From JBAXLO01 sp037134755 (GTDB lineage Bacteria; Bacteroidota; Bacteroidia; Bacteroidales; JACABE01): a stretch of DNA of 17,069 nt. Made by a program: the position numbers and the translations under genes. The notes below the pieces were generated by a model that was not told the origin of the DNA, did no database searches, and saw only the letters and a program-made list of their open reading frames with translations. This document shows, one piece after another, positions 6,678 through 13,405 of the stretch (position 1 is the stretch's first letter; every line of letters starts with the position of its first letter). The stretch is from NCBI GenBank assembly GCA_037134755.1, contig JBAXLO010000086.1:1-17069 (forward strand), written 5' to 3'.

Positions 6678-7841
6678 ATGTCAAAAATATTAGTAATAGA
6701 CGATGAAAAAAGTATTCGCAATACTTTAAAAGAAATACTTGCTTACGAAAAGTACGAAGTAGATGATGCTGCCGACGGAAAGATTGGTTTAGAGCTTGCT
6801 ACTAATAATAAGTACGATGTTATTCTTTGTGATATTAAGATGCCCGGCATGGATGGCATTGAAGTTCTTGAGAAGTTGATGGAGTTTACTGATACTCCAA
6901 TTGTAATGATTTCGGGACATGGCAATATTGATACTGCTGTTGAAGCTATTAAGAAGGGTGCATATGATTATATCTCCAAGCCTTTGGATTTAAACCGTCT
7001 GTTAGTTACTGTTCGTAATGCTCTTGATAAAGCTGTTTTAGTTGCCGAAACAAAGATATTAAAACGTAAGGTTAGCAAGGCTTATACGATGGTTGGCGAA
7101 TCAGAAGCTATTAATAATGTTAAGAATATAATTGAGCGTGTTGCCCCGACTGATGCCAGAGTATTGATTACAGGTAGCAATGGCACAGGTAAAGAACTTG
7201 TTGCTCGTTGGCTGCACGAGAAAAGTAACAGGGCACAAGGTCCTTTTGTTGAAGTTAATTGTGCTGCTATTCCTTCTGAGCTTATTGAAAGCGAATTATT
7301 CGGACATGAAAAGGGTTCTTTTACTTCGGCTATCAAACAACGCAAGGGTGACTTTGAGCAAGCTACAGGTGGTACTCTTTTTCTTGATGAGATTGGTGAC
7401 ATGAGTCTTTCTGCGCAGGCTAAAGTGTTAAGGGCATTGCAGGAAAACAAAATTACACGTGTAGGTGGCGAAAAAGATATTACTGTTGATGTGCGCGTAA
7501 TAGCTGCTACTAACAAGAATCTTAAAGAAGAAATTGCCAGAAATAACTTCCGTGAAGACCTGTATCATCGTTTGAGTGTTATCGTTATTAATGTCCCCAC
7601 CCTAAACGAAAGAGCTGACGACATTCCTTTGCTTGTTGATTATTTTATTACTGATATCTGTCAGAACCAGGGCCGACCTGCTTTACAGATTACCGAAGAT
7701 GCTTTATCTGAGCTAAAGAAGATTGAATGGACCGGTAATATCCGCGAACTCCGCAACGTAATGGAACGTCTAACTATTCTTTGCGACAATGTTATCGAAG
7801 GCAAAGACGTTATTAAATACGCCCAACCTCTTAAGATGTAG
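6678..7841 (+). CDS. Sigma-54-type response regulator (REC-AAA+) lacking a DNA-binding domain
   Basis: This 387-residue protein joins a receiver domain to a sigma-54 activator ATPase. The receiver (about residues 1-118) has acidic D8/D9, phospho-acceptor D52 in LCDIKMPGMDG, and SKP near 101-103. The AAA+ domain (about 138-375) has Walker A GSNGTGKE (166-173) and Walker B GGTLFLDE with D237-E238. It ends with WTGNIRELRNVMERL, the R/sensor-2 region. The sigma-54-contacting loop, usually GAFTGA, reads GSFTSA (213-218). The protein stops about 25 residues later, so the usual Fis-type helix-turn-helix is absent. It may act from solution on sigma-54 RNA polymerase or with a separate DNA-binding partner. 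No sensor kinase is in the window. Confidence 0.93.
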   Translation: MSKILVIDDEKSIRNTLKEILAYEKYEVDDAADGKIGLELATNNKYDVILCDIKMPGMDGIEVLEKLMEFTDTPIVMISGHGNIDTAVEAIKKGAYDYISKPLDLNRLLVTVRNALDKAVLVAETKILKRKVSKAYTMVGESEAINNVKNIIERVAPTDARVLITGSNGTGKELVARWLHEKSNRAQGPFVEVNCAAIPSELIESELFGHEKGSFTSAIKQRKGDFEQATGGTLFLDEIGDMSLSAQAKVLRALQENKITRVGGEKDITVDVRVIAATNKNLKEEIARNNFREDLYHRLSVIVINVPTLNERADDIPLLVDYFITDICQNQGRPALQITEDALSELKKIEWTGNIRELRNVMERLTILCDNVIEGKDVIKYAQPLKM

Positions 7842-7926
7842 ATGATAAGAATGCCTAAAATGCCTAAAGTTTAAAGTGCCTAAAGTTGAAGAAAACAATG
7901 ATACTTTTGGCTATCATGAGGATATT
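7842..7926. repeat. Intergenic stretch with three tgcctaaa repeats
   Basis: The 8-mer tgcctaaa occurs at 7852, 7861 and 7877, directly after the response-regulator stop. Spacing is irregular (9 and 16 bp). No coding potential is seen. Confidence 0.6.
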
Positions 7927-7965
7927 AAACCTAAGCTTGTTCATACGGGCTTAGGTTTTTCTTTT
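7927..7965 (+). terminator. Intrinsic terminator after the response regulator
   Basis: A perfect 10-bp stem, aaacctaagc (7927-7936) and gcttaggttt (7949-7958), encloses a 12-nt loop and runs into ttcttttata. Position and structure fit a Rho-independent terminator ending the transcript that includes the response regulator. Confidence 0.85.
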
Positions 7966-8053
7966 ATATGAGTTTAAGATGTCATTACTACTTCGACTTT
8001 CTATAGATCACTCTTCAATCATATGTATCGTTTTTTATCATTCTTATAACTTC

Positions 8054-8089
8054 AAGTACTTTAAGTATTTCAAGTACTTGAAGTACTTA
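8054..8089. repeat. Four tandem 9-bp units built on the palindrome AAGTACTT
   Basis: The units aagtacttt, aagtatttc, aagtacttg and aagtactta follow each other without gaps. Three of the four contain the self-complementary 8-mer AAGTACTT. The array ends 34 bp upstream of the -33 box of the Rh-channel promoter. It could be a multi-copy operator or a simple dispersed repeat. Confidence 0.75.
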
Positions 8090-8123
8090 ATACGTAAAAC
8101 ACTTAATTTATTATTAAGTAATA

Positions 8124-8155
8124 TTTGTATAATCAAATAAGATTAGATACTTTTG
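8124..8155 (+). promoter_or_regulatory. Promoter of the Rh-type channel gene
   Basis: A TTTG -33 element (8124-8127) and TACTTTTG (8148-8155, exact TAnnTTTG) are separated by 20 bp, the spacing expected of the Bacteroidota housekeeping promoter. The -7 element lies 39 bp before the ATG. This is one of the best promoter matches in the window. Confidence 0.75.
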
Positions 8156-8194
8156 TTGCGTGAAAACAATCACGAACAAAATAATTAATCTGAT

Positions 8195-9373
8195 ATGAAA
8201 ATTAGAACATTACTAAGATTTATTCCCGTCACATTACTACTGATGTGTCTGTCGACGGTAACTTTTGCACAGCTTAGTCCAAGCAATCTACTTGATGGCA
8301 GGATACTTAACGAGCAGCAATACAACAAAGCCATTCATATAATGGCGATGTTACTTATTGGATTTGGTTTCCTTATGGTGTTTGTAAGGAAGTATGGACG
8401 TTCGGCACTTACAGCTACTTTTTTGTTAGTAAGTACATCTCTTCCTATCTATTATTTAATTAAGAGCAAAGGTGTTACCGGCATGGTAGAAACACAGATA
8501 CAGATGCTTATACTTGCTGAGTTTGCTGCAGCTAGTTTGTTGATTACTGCTGGAGCGGTGTTAGGAAGGTTAAAGATGCCGCAATATATACTATTGGGCA
8601 TACTGTTTGTTCCTTTTTACATGTTCAATGAGTGGGTTGTGTTGGGTGGAGGTCTTGGGCTTATACCTGCCGGAGCAGTTGTAGATACCGGTGGTTCAAT
8701 TGTTATCCATGCTTTTGGGGCTATCTTTGGTTTAGGTGTTGCGCTTACGATGACAACTAAACAGGAGTTCGAAAAGACTATAGAAACCGATGCTACCAGC
8801 GACCGTTATTCTATGTTGGGGAGTATGATATTGTGGGTGTTCTGGCCAAGTTTCTGTGCTGCTTTGGTAACTCCTGAGCAAATGCCTCACACTGTTATTA
8901 ATGTAATATTTGCTTTATGTGGTTCAACGCTTGCTACCTACATCAGTTCGGTAGGTTTGCGTAAGAAGATGAGTATTGCCGACATTGCCAATGCTGCTTT
9001 AGCAGGAGGTGTTGCAATTGGCTCTACCTGTGCGGTTGCCAGTCATAGTATGGCTATTATCATTGGTATTATGGCAGGAGGTTTATCTACATTAGGTTTC
9101 GCCGTTATCCAATCCTATCAGCAAAAATGGATGAAACTTATTGATACCTGCGGTGTAACCAATCTTCACGGAATCCCCGGTTTGTTTGGTGGTTTGGTAG
9201 CAGTGCCTATTGTTCATGGTATTAATATGTCGGGGCATATGGCAGGCATTGGTTTTACTATTGTTGTTGCGTTTGCTACGGGTATGATCACCGGAAAGGT
9301 ATTGCCATTGCTGGGACGAAAGACGGAAGCTTACGACGACATAGATGAGTTTATTGAAGCTGCCGAAGAGTAG
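8195..9373 (+). CDS. Rh-type ammonium/ammonia channel (Amt/Rh family)
   Basis: This 392-residue integral membrane protein begins with a signal-peptide-like stretch of about 26 residues ending TFAQ, as in some Amt/Rh proteins. The rest is about eleven membrane segments. Several motifs are closer to Rh than to AmtB: HIMAMLLIGFGFLMVFVRKYG, DTGGSIVIHAFGA, SMILWVFWPSF and DTCGVTNLHGIPGLFGG. The twin pore histidines are probably H172 and H325. The family conducts ammonia/ammonium across the inner membrane. It has its own promoter and terminator. No GlnK/PII gene lies beside it, unlike typical amtB loci. The C-terminal tail is short and acidic (YDDIDEFIEAAEE). Confidence 0.88.
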   Translation: MKIRTLLRFIPVTLLLMCLSTVTFAQLSPSNLLDGRILNEQQYNKAIHIMAMLLIGFGFLMVFVRKYGRSALTATFLLVSTSLPIYYLIKSKGVTGMVETQIQMLILAEFAAASLLITAGAVLGRLKMPQYILLGILFVPFYMFNEWVVLGGGLGLIPAGAVVDTGGSIVIHAFGAIFGLGVALTMTTKQEFEKTIETDATSDRYSMLGSMILWVFWPSFCAALVTPEQMPHTVINVIFALCGSTLATYISSVGLRKKMSIADIANAALAGGVAIGSTCAVASHSMAIIIGIMAGGLSTLGFAVIQSYQQKWMKLIDTCGVTNLHGIPGLFGGLVAVPIVHGINMSGHMAGIGFTIVVAFATGMITGKVLPLLGRKTEAYDDIDEFIEAAEE

Positions 9374-9450
9374 GCTATTAGGCTATTAGCTGTTTAGACA
9401 TTTAGGTTTATATATAGCATCCTTATTGGATGAATAGTCTTTAAATAAGA

Positions 9451-9492
9451 TAATAAAAGCCTTCATTATTAATGTAATGAAGGCTTTTATTA
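9451..9492. terminator. Strong, symmetric intrinsic terminator
   Basis: A perfect 18-bp stem joins 9451-9468 (taataaaagccttcatta) to 9475-9492 around a 6-nt loop. The upstream arm carries an A-run and the downstream arm a T-run, so it can terminate transcription from either side. It would end the Rh-channel transcript and could back up termination of the converging minus-strand unit. Confidence 0.88.
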
Positions 9493-9626
9493 TGTCTTTA
9501 CGGGAGTATTATCCTTTGAATCTCTTGTTGACTATGTCTTTACAGACTGGCATTATGTTAAAACGACTGTTGCTGTAGGATATTCCGGTTAGCTGTTCCA
9601 AACCGCTTACCGGATATATAGATTCC
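9493..9626. other. Short intergenic stretch, possible gene remnant on the minus strand
   Basis: No confident gene is visible. On the minus strand, 9626 to 9509 reads as a protein-like tail including SIYPVSGLEQLTGISYS and ending VNKRFKG before a TAA stop. Its reading frame continues into the palindromic element at 9627-9696 and out of frame into the neighbouring gene. It may be the 3' end of an older gene cut off by that element, or chance. Confidence 0.25.
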
Positions 9627-9696
9627 GTAGAGAAGTTGCATGCAACGTCTAATTTGGTTCGTTTGACAATGAAGACGTTGCATGCAACATCTCTAC
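9627..9696. repeat. Long inverted repeat abutting a stop codon
   Basis: Arms 9627-9650 and 9673-9696 are inverted copies, 24 bp each, matching at 23 positions and separated by 22 bp. Each arm itself contains the perfect 12-bp palindrome gttgcatgcaac (9635-9646 and 9677-9688). The element ends at the base next to the minus-strand TAA of the gene at 9697. It could act as a 3'-end structure or terminator for that transcript, or be a small dispersed palindromic element inserted there. Confidence 0.85.
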
Positions 9697-10305
9697 TTAT
9701 GGTACATAAGCCGAAATAGGATCCGACCACTCTGATTGTCCGCCTTCTACTGCATAGCAAGAGCGAGTCCATACTTTTTTTCCTGATATTAGTCCCGTCC
9801 AGGTAAATTTACCGGGGTTGCTCATTTTTTGAGGTAAATAACCAAGCTCTGTTGGTGGATCATAACACACCTGATGAGAAACTCCACTACATCTTGCGTG
9901 TGGATTGTAATAAATATCAATAGCTCCTACATAAGTGGAGCTTTTTGCTGAATGTTTAGCTCTTACACCGTGTACTACGGGTATTGAACATTCAAAACCA
10001 CTTTCGATAACTGCTGTTTTATCACCTGCTGCTACCGAGTTTACAAAATTGACAAGCAACTTTAAGGTAGCTCTTGCCTTTATTAAAAAATCGTGATAAG
10101 CAGCTATTGCAAGCTCATCACCACTTCTGGAAGCTAATTTTTTTGCTCTTCCTTCTTCTGCCAATGCTACAATAGCAGCTGCTGCTACCGGAGAATGGGT
10201 GTAGCGAAGGCTTATGGTAAACCCTCTTCCAACATCTTCTAATGTGCTGATAACACCTTCGTCTGTTGTTTTTGACGAATTAAATTTTGCTTTGAAGTAA
10301 CTCAT
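9697..10305 (-). CDS. Hypothetical protein with helical N-terminus and FN3-like C-terminus
   Basis: This 202-residue protein has no signal peptide or membrane segment. The first half looks alpha-helical and Ala/Lys-rich, including AAAAIVALAEEGRAKKLASR and a segment ending VNFVNSVAAGDKTAVIESGFE. The second half (from about residue 107) looks beta-rich and ends TWTGLISGKKVWTRSCYAVEG then GQSEWSDPISAYVP, the pattern of a fibronectin type III strand set. This helical-plus-FN3 layout resembles small proteins that are common in Bacteroidota and of unknown function. It starts 54 bp after the stop of the 21-bp-repeat ORF and probably shares its promoter. Its TAA directly touches a long inverted repeat. 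Confidence 0.8.
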   Translation of the reverse strand: MSYFKAKFNSSKTTDEGVISTLEDVGRGFTISLRYTHSPVAAAAIVALAEEGRAKKLASRSGDELAIAAYHDFLIKARATLKLLVNFVNSVAAGDKTAVIESGFECSIPVVHGVRAKHSAKSSTYVGAIDIYYNPHARCSGVSHQVCYDPPTELGYLPQKMSNPGKFTWTGLISGKKVWTRSCYAVEGGQSEWSDPISAYVP

Positions 10306-10359
10306 GGTTTTCGAAATTAAATTATTATTAATAGATTAATGTTATGATTATAATTGTTT

Positions 10360-10956
10360 TTAAATATTTTTGCTTGTCATTACTAATGCTTTATTATAGA
10401 TATACAGGGGCAATGAAATTAATGTCCATGCGGAAGTATTGCACCCTAAACATCTATTAGCAATAGCAATATATAAATTTATAAATGCGTTTGGTGTAAA
10501 TTTCTTTCTTAAATTCTCGCTACTTTTAGCTTTATTATTTGATAAAAACACTTCTGTTACATCCGCTATGCCGAGCGTTGCATTCGTATTACCGAGCGTC
10601 GCATCCGCTATGCCGAGCGTTACATCCGTAATGCCGAGCGTTACATCCGTAATGCCGAGCGTTACATCCGTAATGCCGAGCGTTACACTTGGATGAGCTG
10701 TTGCTACAGATGTATATACGGGAGTACCATCTGTACTAGCATCTGTTACAATCGTATAAGCGGATGTTACGGACGTATAAGCGGATGTAACGGATGCATG
10801 AGCAAGCGTTACATTTGTGTTTTTTACAGCTGCAAAAGGATTAGTTGGTTGATATCTAGTGTTGTGTAAATCTGACTTAAGATTTGTGCAAGCACCACAG
10901 GTTTTTGAACCCTCGGCCGTTGTGGAAATATTCCTCGATATTGTGCATATTGACAT
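10360..10956 (-). CDS. Putative heptapeptide-repeat protein, function unknown
   Basis: From the ATG at 10956 this frame gives 198 residues: a polar start (MSICTISRN), a Cys-containing segment (GSKTCGACTNL), then about thirteen 7-residue repeats such as VTLGITD and SAYTSVT. An unrepeated tail of about 65 residues ends ALVMTSKNI. A TTG at 11049 in the same frame lies upstream of the inferred transcription start and is rejected. A well-formed promoter upstream and a co-directional neighbour 54 bp downstream support transcription. Against it, repeats of a length divisible by three keep several frames open on both strands by chance, and I recognise no family. It could instead be a non-coding leader or DNA-level array. 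Confidence 0.45.
   Translation of the reverse strand: MSICTISRNISTTAEGSKTCGACTNLKSDLHNTRYQPTNPFAAVKNTNVTLAHASVTSAYTSVTSAYTIVTDASTDGTPVYTSVATAHPSVTLGITDVTLGITDVTLGITDVTLGIADATLGNTNATLGIADVTEVFLSNNKAKSSENLRKKFTPNAFINLYIAIANRCLGCNTSAWTLISLPLYIYNKALVMTSKNI
10556..10828. repeat. 21-bp tandem repeat array, 13 units
   Basis: Thirteen ungapped units of 21 bp fit from 10556. Units 4 to 6 (10619-10681) have the same sequence, gttacatccgtaatgccgagc with 21 bases per copy, while units become more diverged toward both ends and the last is weak. This pattern of near-identical middle and decayed flanks suggests recent duplication in the centre. Repeat units have no spacer and are not a CRISPR. The array lies inside the minus-strand frame described above. 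The same period occurs in the array at 1-168. Confidence 0.9.
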
Positions 10957-11017
10957 TATATATTTTACACTATTTTTATAAGATGTAGGCGAATTACACT
11001 TAAAAATAATGACCTCA

Positions 11018-11050
11018 CAAAAGTACAGATAAATTTGATGTGTATGCAAA
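11018..11050 (-). promoter_or_regulatory. Promoter of the minus-strand repeat/FN3-like unit
   Basis: Read on the minus strand, TTTG (11050-11047) is followed after 21 bp by TACTTTTG (11025-11018), an exact TAnnTTTG. Transcription would start near 11010, about 55 nt before the ATG at 10956. This is good evidence that the repeat region is transcribed. Confidence 0.65.
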
Positions 11051-11171
11051 TTTAGTTATTAACAAAATTTAAGAAATTTAACAGCGAAGTGTAGTGCTTA
11101 CGTAGTTGCCCTGTTGATAAAATTATTATTAATCTAATTAAACAAATTTATTTTAAAAATTAAACACTCAT

Positions 11172-11204
11172 TTACCGTTAACTTGTCAATTGTTACCGTT
11201 AACT
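11172..11204. promoter_or_regulatory. Pair of 12-bp direct repeats upstream of the propeller gene promoter
   Basis: The sequence ttaccgttaact occurs perfectly at 11172-11183 and 11193-11204, 21 bp start to start, which is two helical turns. The second copy ends 28 bp before the -33 element at 11233. This arrangement fits a dimeric activator site for the plus-strand secreted-protein genes. The rest of 11051-11232 is AT-rich and shows no gene. Confidence 0.5.
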
Positions 11205-11232
11205 GATTTATTTTAATTATTATTGTTATTTA

Positions 11233-11264
11233 TTTGCATTCAGCTTCAGAATGTAGTATCTTTA
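11233..11264 (+). promoter_or_regulatory. Promoter of the first propeller gene
   Basis: TTTG (11233-11236) and TATCTTTA (11257-11264, seven of eight matches to TAnnTTTG) are separated by 20 bp. Transcription would start near 11271, so the gene's start must be the ATG at 11306 and not the upstream in-frame TTG at 11234. Confidence 0.6.
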
Positions 11265-11305
11265 CACTTTTATTTTCAATCTATAAACAATTTATAAATA
11301 TCACT

Positions 11306-13342
11306 ATGAAAAAGATTTACGTACTAATTTTAGCTGCAATTTTTACAATAAGCATTACAAAGGCACAATGGCAACAAACAAATGGTCCTTTGGGAGGTAA
11401 TATTAAGTCTTTTGCCATTAGTGGAAGCAATATTTTTGCAGGGACTTATGGCGGTGGGGTATTTTTATCCACAAATAATGGTATGAGTTGGAATGCTGTT
11501 AATAATGGGTTAACAAATACTACTGTTCGAGCATTAGCTGTAATCGGAACAAATATCTTTGCAGGAACTAACGGAGGAGTATTTTTATCCACTAATAATG
11601 GCACTAATTGGACTGCTGTGAATAATGGTTTAACAGATACAAATGTTTATTCATTTGCTGTAATTGGAACAAATCTTTTTGCAGGAACTGTTGGAATGGG
11701 AGGCGGAGTATTTTTATCCACCAATAATGGCTCAAGTTGGACTGCTGTAAATAATGGAATAACATTAACAAGTTCTTATGTTTATTCACTAGCAGTAAGC
11801 GGATCTAATATTTTTGCAGGAACTGAGGGAGGTGTATATATATCCACTAATAATGGCGCCAATTGGACTGCTGTGAATAATGGTTTAATAGATAGCACTA
11901 ATGGTATTTATTCATTAGTAATAAGAGATACAAATCTTTTTGCTGCTACTTATGGTGGAGGAGTTTTTTTATCCACTAATAATGGCATCAATTGGACTGC
12001 TGTGAATAATGGTTTAACAAATCCTAATATTGTATCATTAGCAATAAGCGACACAAATCTTTTTGCTGGAACTCAGGGTGGTGGAGTGTTTTTATCCACC
12101 AATAATGGAGCAAGTTGGACTTCTGTGAATAATGGATTAACAGATTCGATTCTTTCCTCATTAATAGTAAGTGGAACAAATATCTTTGCAGGTACTTATG
12201 GCGGTGTATTTTTATCCGATATTAATAACATCAATTGGACTGTTATGAATAATGGGTTGTTAACTACAAATGTTTTGTCTTTAGTTGTTGACGAGGCAAA
12301 TCTTTTTGCAGGAACTGATTGTGGAGTATTTTTATCCGACAATAATGGCACCAATTGGACTGCTGTGAATAATGGATTAACAAATAATATCGTATTTTCA
12401 TTTGCTGTAAGCGATACAAATCTTTTTGCAGGAACTGAAGGAGGAGTATTTTTATCCAACAATAATGGTATCAACTGGATTTCTATGAATAATGGATTAT
12501 TCGTGAATCCAAATATTAGTTCATTCGCAGTAAGTGGCACAAATCTTTTTGTAGGAACTACTCATGGAGTATTTTTATCTACCAATAATGGTATAAATTG
12601 GACTGCTGTGAATAACGGGTTAACAAATACTTGGATTCAATCATTAGCAGTATTTGATACAAATTTATTTGCAGGAACTTGGGGTGATGGAGTATTTTTA
12701 TCTACCAATAATGGCACTAATTGGACTGCTGTAAATAATGGGTTAACGAATCAATATATGGAAGTATTAGCTTCAAAAGGAAACATCATTTTTGCAGGAA
12801 CTGAAGGAGGAGGAGTGTATTTAACCGCAAATAATGGCATCAATTGGACTTCTATAAATAATGGGATAACATGTACTGAAATTACATCATTTGCAGTAAG
12901 CAATGCAATTTTATTTGCAGGAACATATGGAGGAGGAGTATTTTTATCCACCAATAATGGAATAAACTGGATTAATGTGAATAATGGGTTAATTAATACT
13001 AAAATTAATTCTTTAGCAGTTGACGATACATATTTATATGCAGGTACTTCAGGAAATGGAGTTTGGAAACGTCCTCTTTCTGAAATTATAGGGATTAAAG
13101 AAAACTCATTAAATTGTAACATTTCCATTTATCCCAACCCTACTTCTGACAATCTAACAATAGAAACCAATTCTACAAAAGAGCAAAAACTAGAGATACT
13201 TAACCTTATCGGGCAAACCGTATATACTTCTGCAATAACAAAAAAAGCAGTCGTAAAGACAGGAGCATTTGCAGGTGGAGTATATTTTATTAAGCTATCA
13301 ACAGACAAAGAAACTGTGGTTAAGAAGTTTGTAAAAGAATAG
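11306..13342 (+). CDS. T9SS-secreted 14-repeat beta-propeller protein (Asp-box/BNR-like)
   Basis: This 678-residue protein has a signal peptide (residues 1-20, MKKIYVLILAAIF...TKA). It is followed by fourteen repeats of about 42-47 residues, each with a pattern like NLFAGTxGGGVFLSTNNG then W then VNNGLT. The SxNxGxxW core is an Asp-box (BNR) motif with Asn for Asp, typical of sialidase/YCF48/sortilin-like propellers. Fourteen copies would make two seven-bladed propellers. The C-terminus (about 606-678, ISIYPNPTSDNL to KKFVKE) is a type A T9SS sorting domain, so the product should be secreted across or anchored to the outer membrane. There is no sign of a catalytic site, and binding or adhesion is inference. 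The highly similar repeats invite copy-number change. Confidence 0.92.
   Translation: MKKIYVLILAAIFTISITKAQWQQTNGPLGGNIKSFAISGSNIFAGTYGGGVFLSTNNGMSWNAVNNGLTNTTVRALAVIGTNIFAGTNGGVFLSTNNGTNWTAVNNGLTDTNVYSFAVIGTNLFAGTVGMGGGVFLSTNNGSSWTAVNNGITLTSSYVYSLAVSGSNIFAGTEGGVYISTNNGANWTAVNNGLIDSTNGIYSLVIRDTNLFAATYGGGVFLSTNNGINWTAVNNGLTNPNIVSLAISDTNLFAGTQGGGVFLSTNNGASWTSVNNGLTDSILSSLIVSGTNIFAGTYGGVFLSDINNINWTVMNNGLLTTNVLSLVVDEANLFAGTDCGVFLSDNNGTNWTAVNNGLTNNIVFSFAVSDTNLFAGTEGGVFLSNNNGINWISMNNGLFVNPNISSFAVSGTNLFVGTTHGVFLSTNNGINWTAVNNGLTNTWIQSLAVFDTNLFAGTWGDGVFLSTNNGTNWTAVNNGLTNQYMEVLASKGNIIFAGTEGGGVYLTANNGINWTSINNGITCTEITSFAVSNAILFAGTYGGGVFLSTNNGINWINVNNGLINTKINSLAVDDTYLYAGTSGNGVWKRPLSEIIGIKENSLNCNISIYPNPTSDNLTIETNSTKEQKLEILNLIGQTVYTSAITKKAVVKTGAFAGGVYFIKLSTDKETVVKKFVKE
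13184..13305 (+). repeat. Sorting-domain segment identical to 14402-14523
   Basis: These 122 bp, within the T9SS sorting domain of the first propeller gene, are identical to 14402-14523 in the next gene, silent positions included. Flanking sequence differs at scattered sites. Perfect identity at third positions points to recent duplication or gene conversion and not to protein-level selection alone. Confidence 0.9.
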
Positions 13343-13405
13343 AAAAAGGATTATGAATTATAAATTATGAATTATGAATGAATTAAAAAATAAATAATTG
13401 ACACT

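Noticed and set aside
7082..7516. Minus-strand frame of 144 residues and a plus-strand frame at 7180-7404
   Set aside because: Both lie inside the well-conserved AAA+ domain of the response regulator and have no protein features of their own.
9509..9772. Minus-strand gene of 87 residues
   Set aside because: Its first part overlaps the end of the FN3-like gene out of frame and then translates the palindromic element. Only the last 40 residues look protein-like, and these are noted as a possible remnant.
10439..10696. Plus-strand frame of 85 codons over the 21-bp repeats
   Set aside because: It is open mainly because repeats of 3n length lack stops in this frame. It has no promoter or neighbour support, whereas the minus strand has a good promoter.
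10556..10828. CRISPR array
   Set aside because: The repeats are directly contiguous with no unique spacers, units diverge gradually, and no cas genes are present.
10957..11049. N-terminal extension of the minus-strand repeat ORF to a TTG at 11049
   Set aside because: It overlaps the promoter itself and gives an unlikely hydrophobic and Cys-rich leader; the ATG at 10956 is preferred.
11234..11305. In-frame upstream extension of the first propeller gene from a TTG at 11234
   Set aside because: The -33/-7 promoter elements at 11233-11264 place the transcription start downstream of this TTG, and the ATG at 11306 begins a clean signal peptide shared with the two following genes.
12196..13128. 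Minus-strand frames opposite the propeller repeats
   Set aside because: They mirror the repeat structure of the propeller gene, so their length comes from the repeated codons and not from independent coding.
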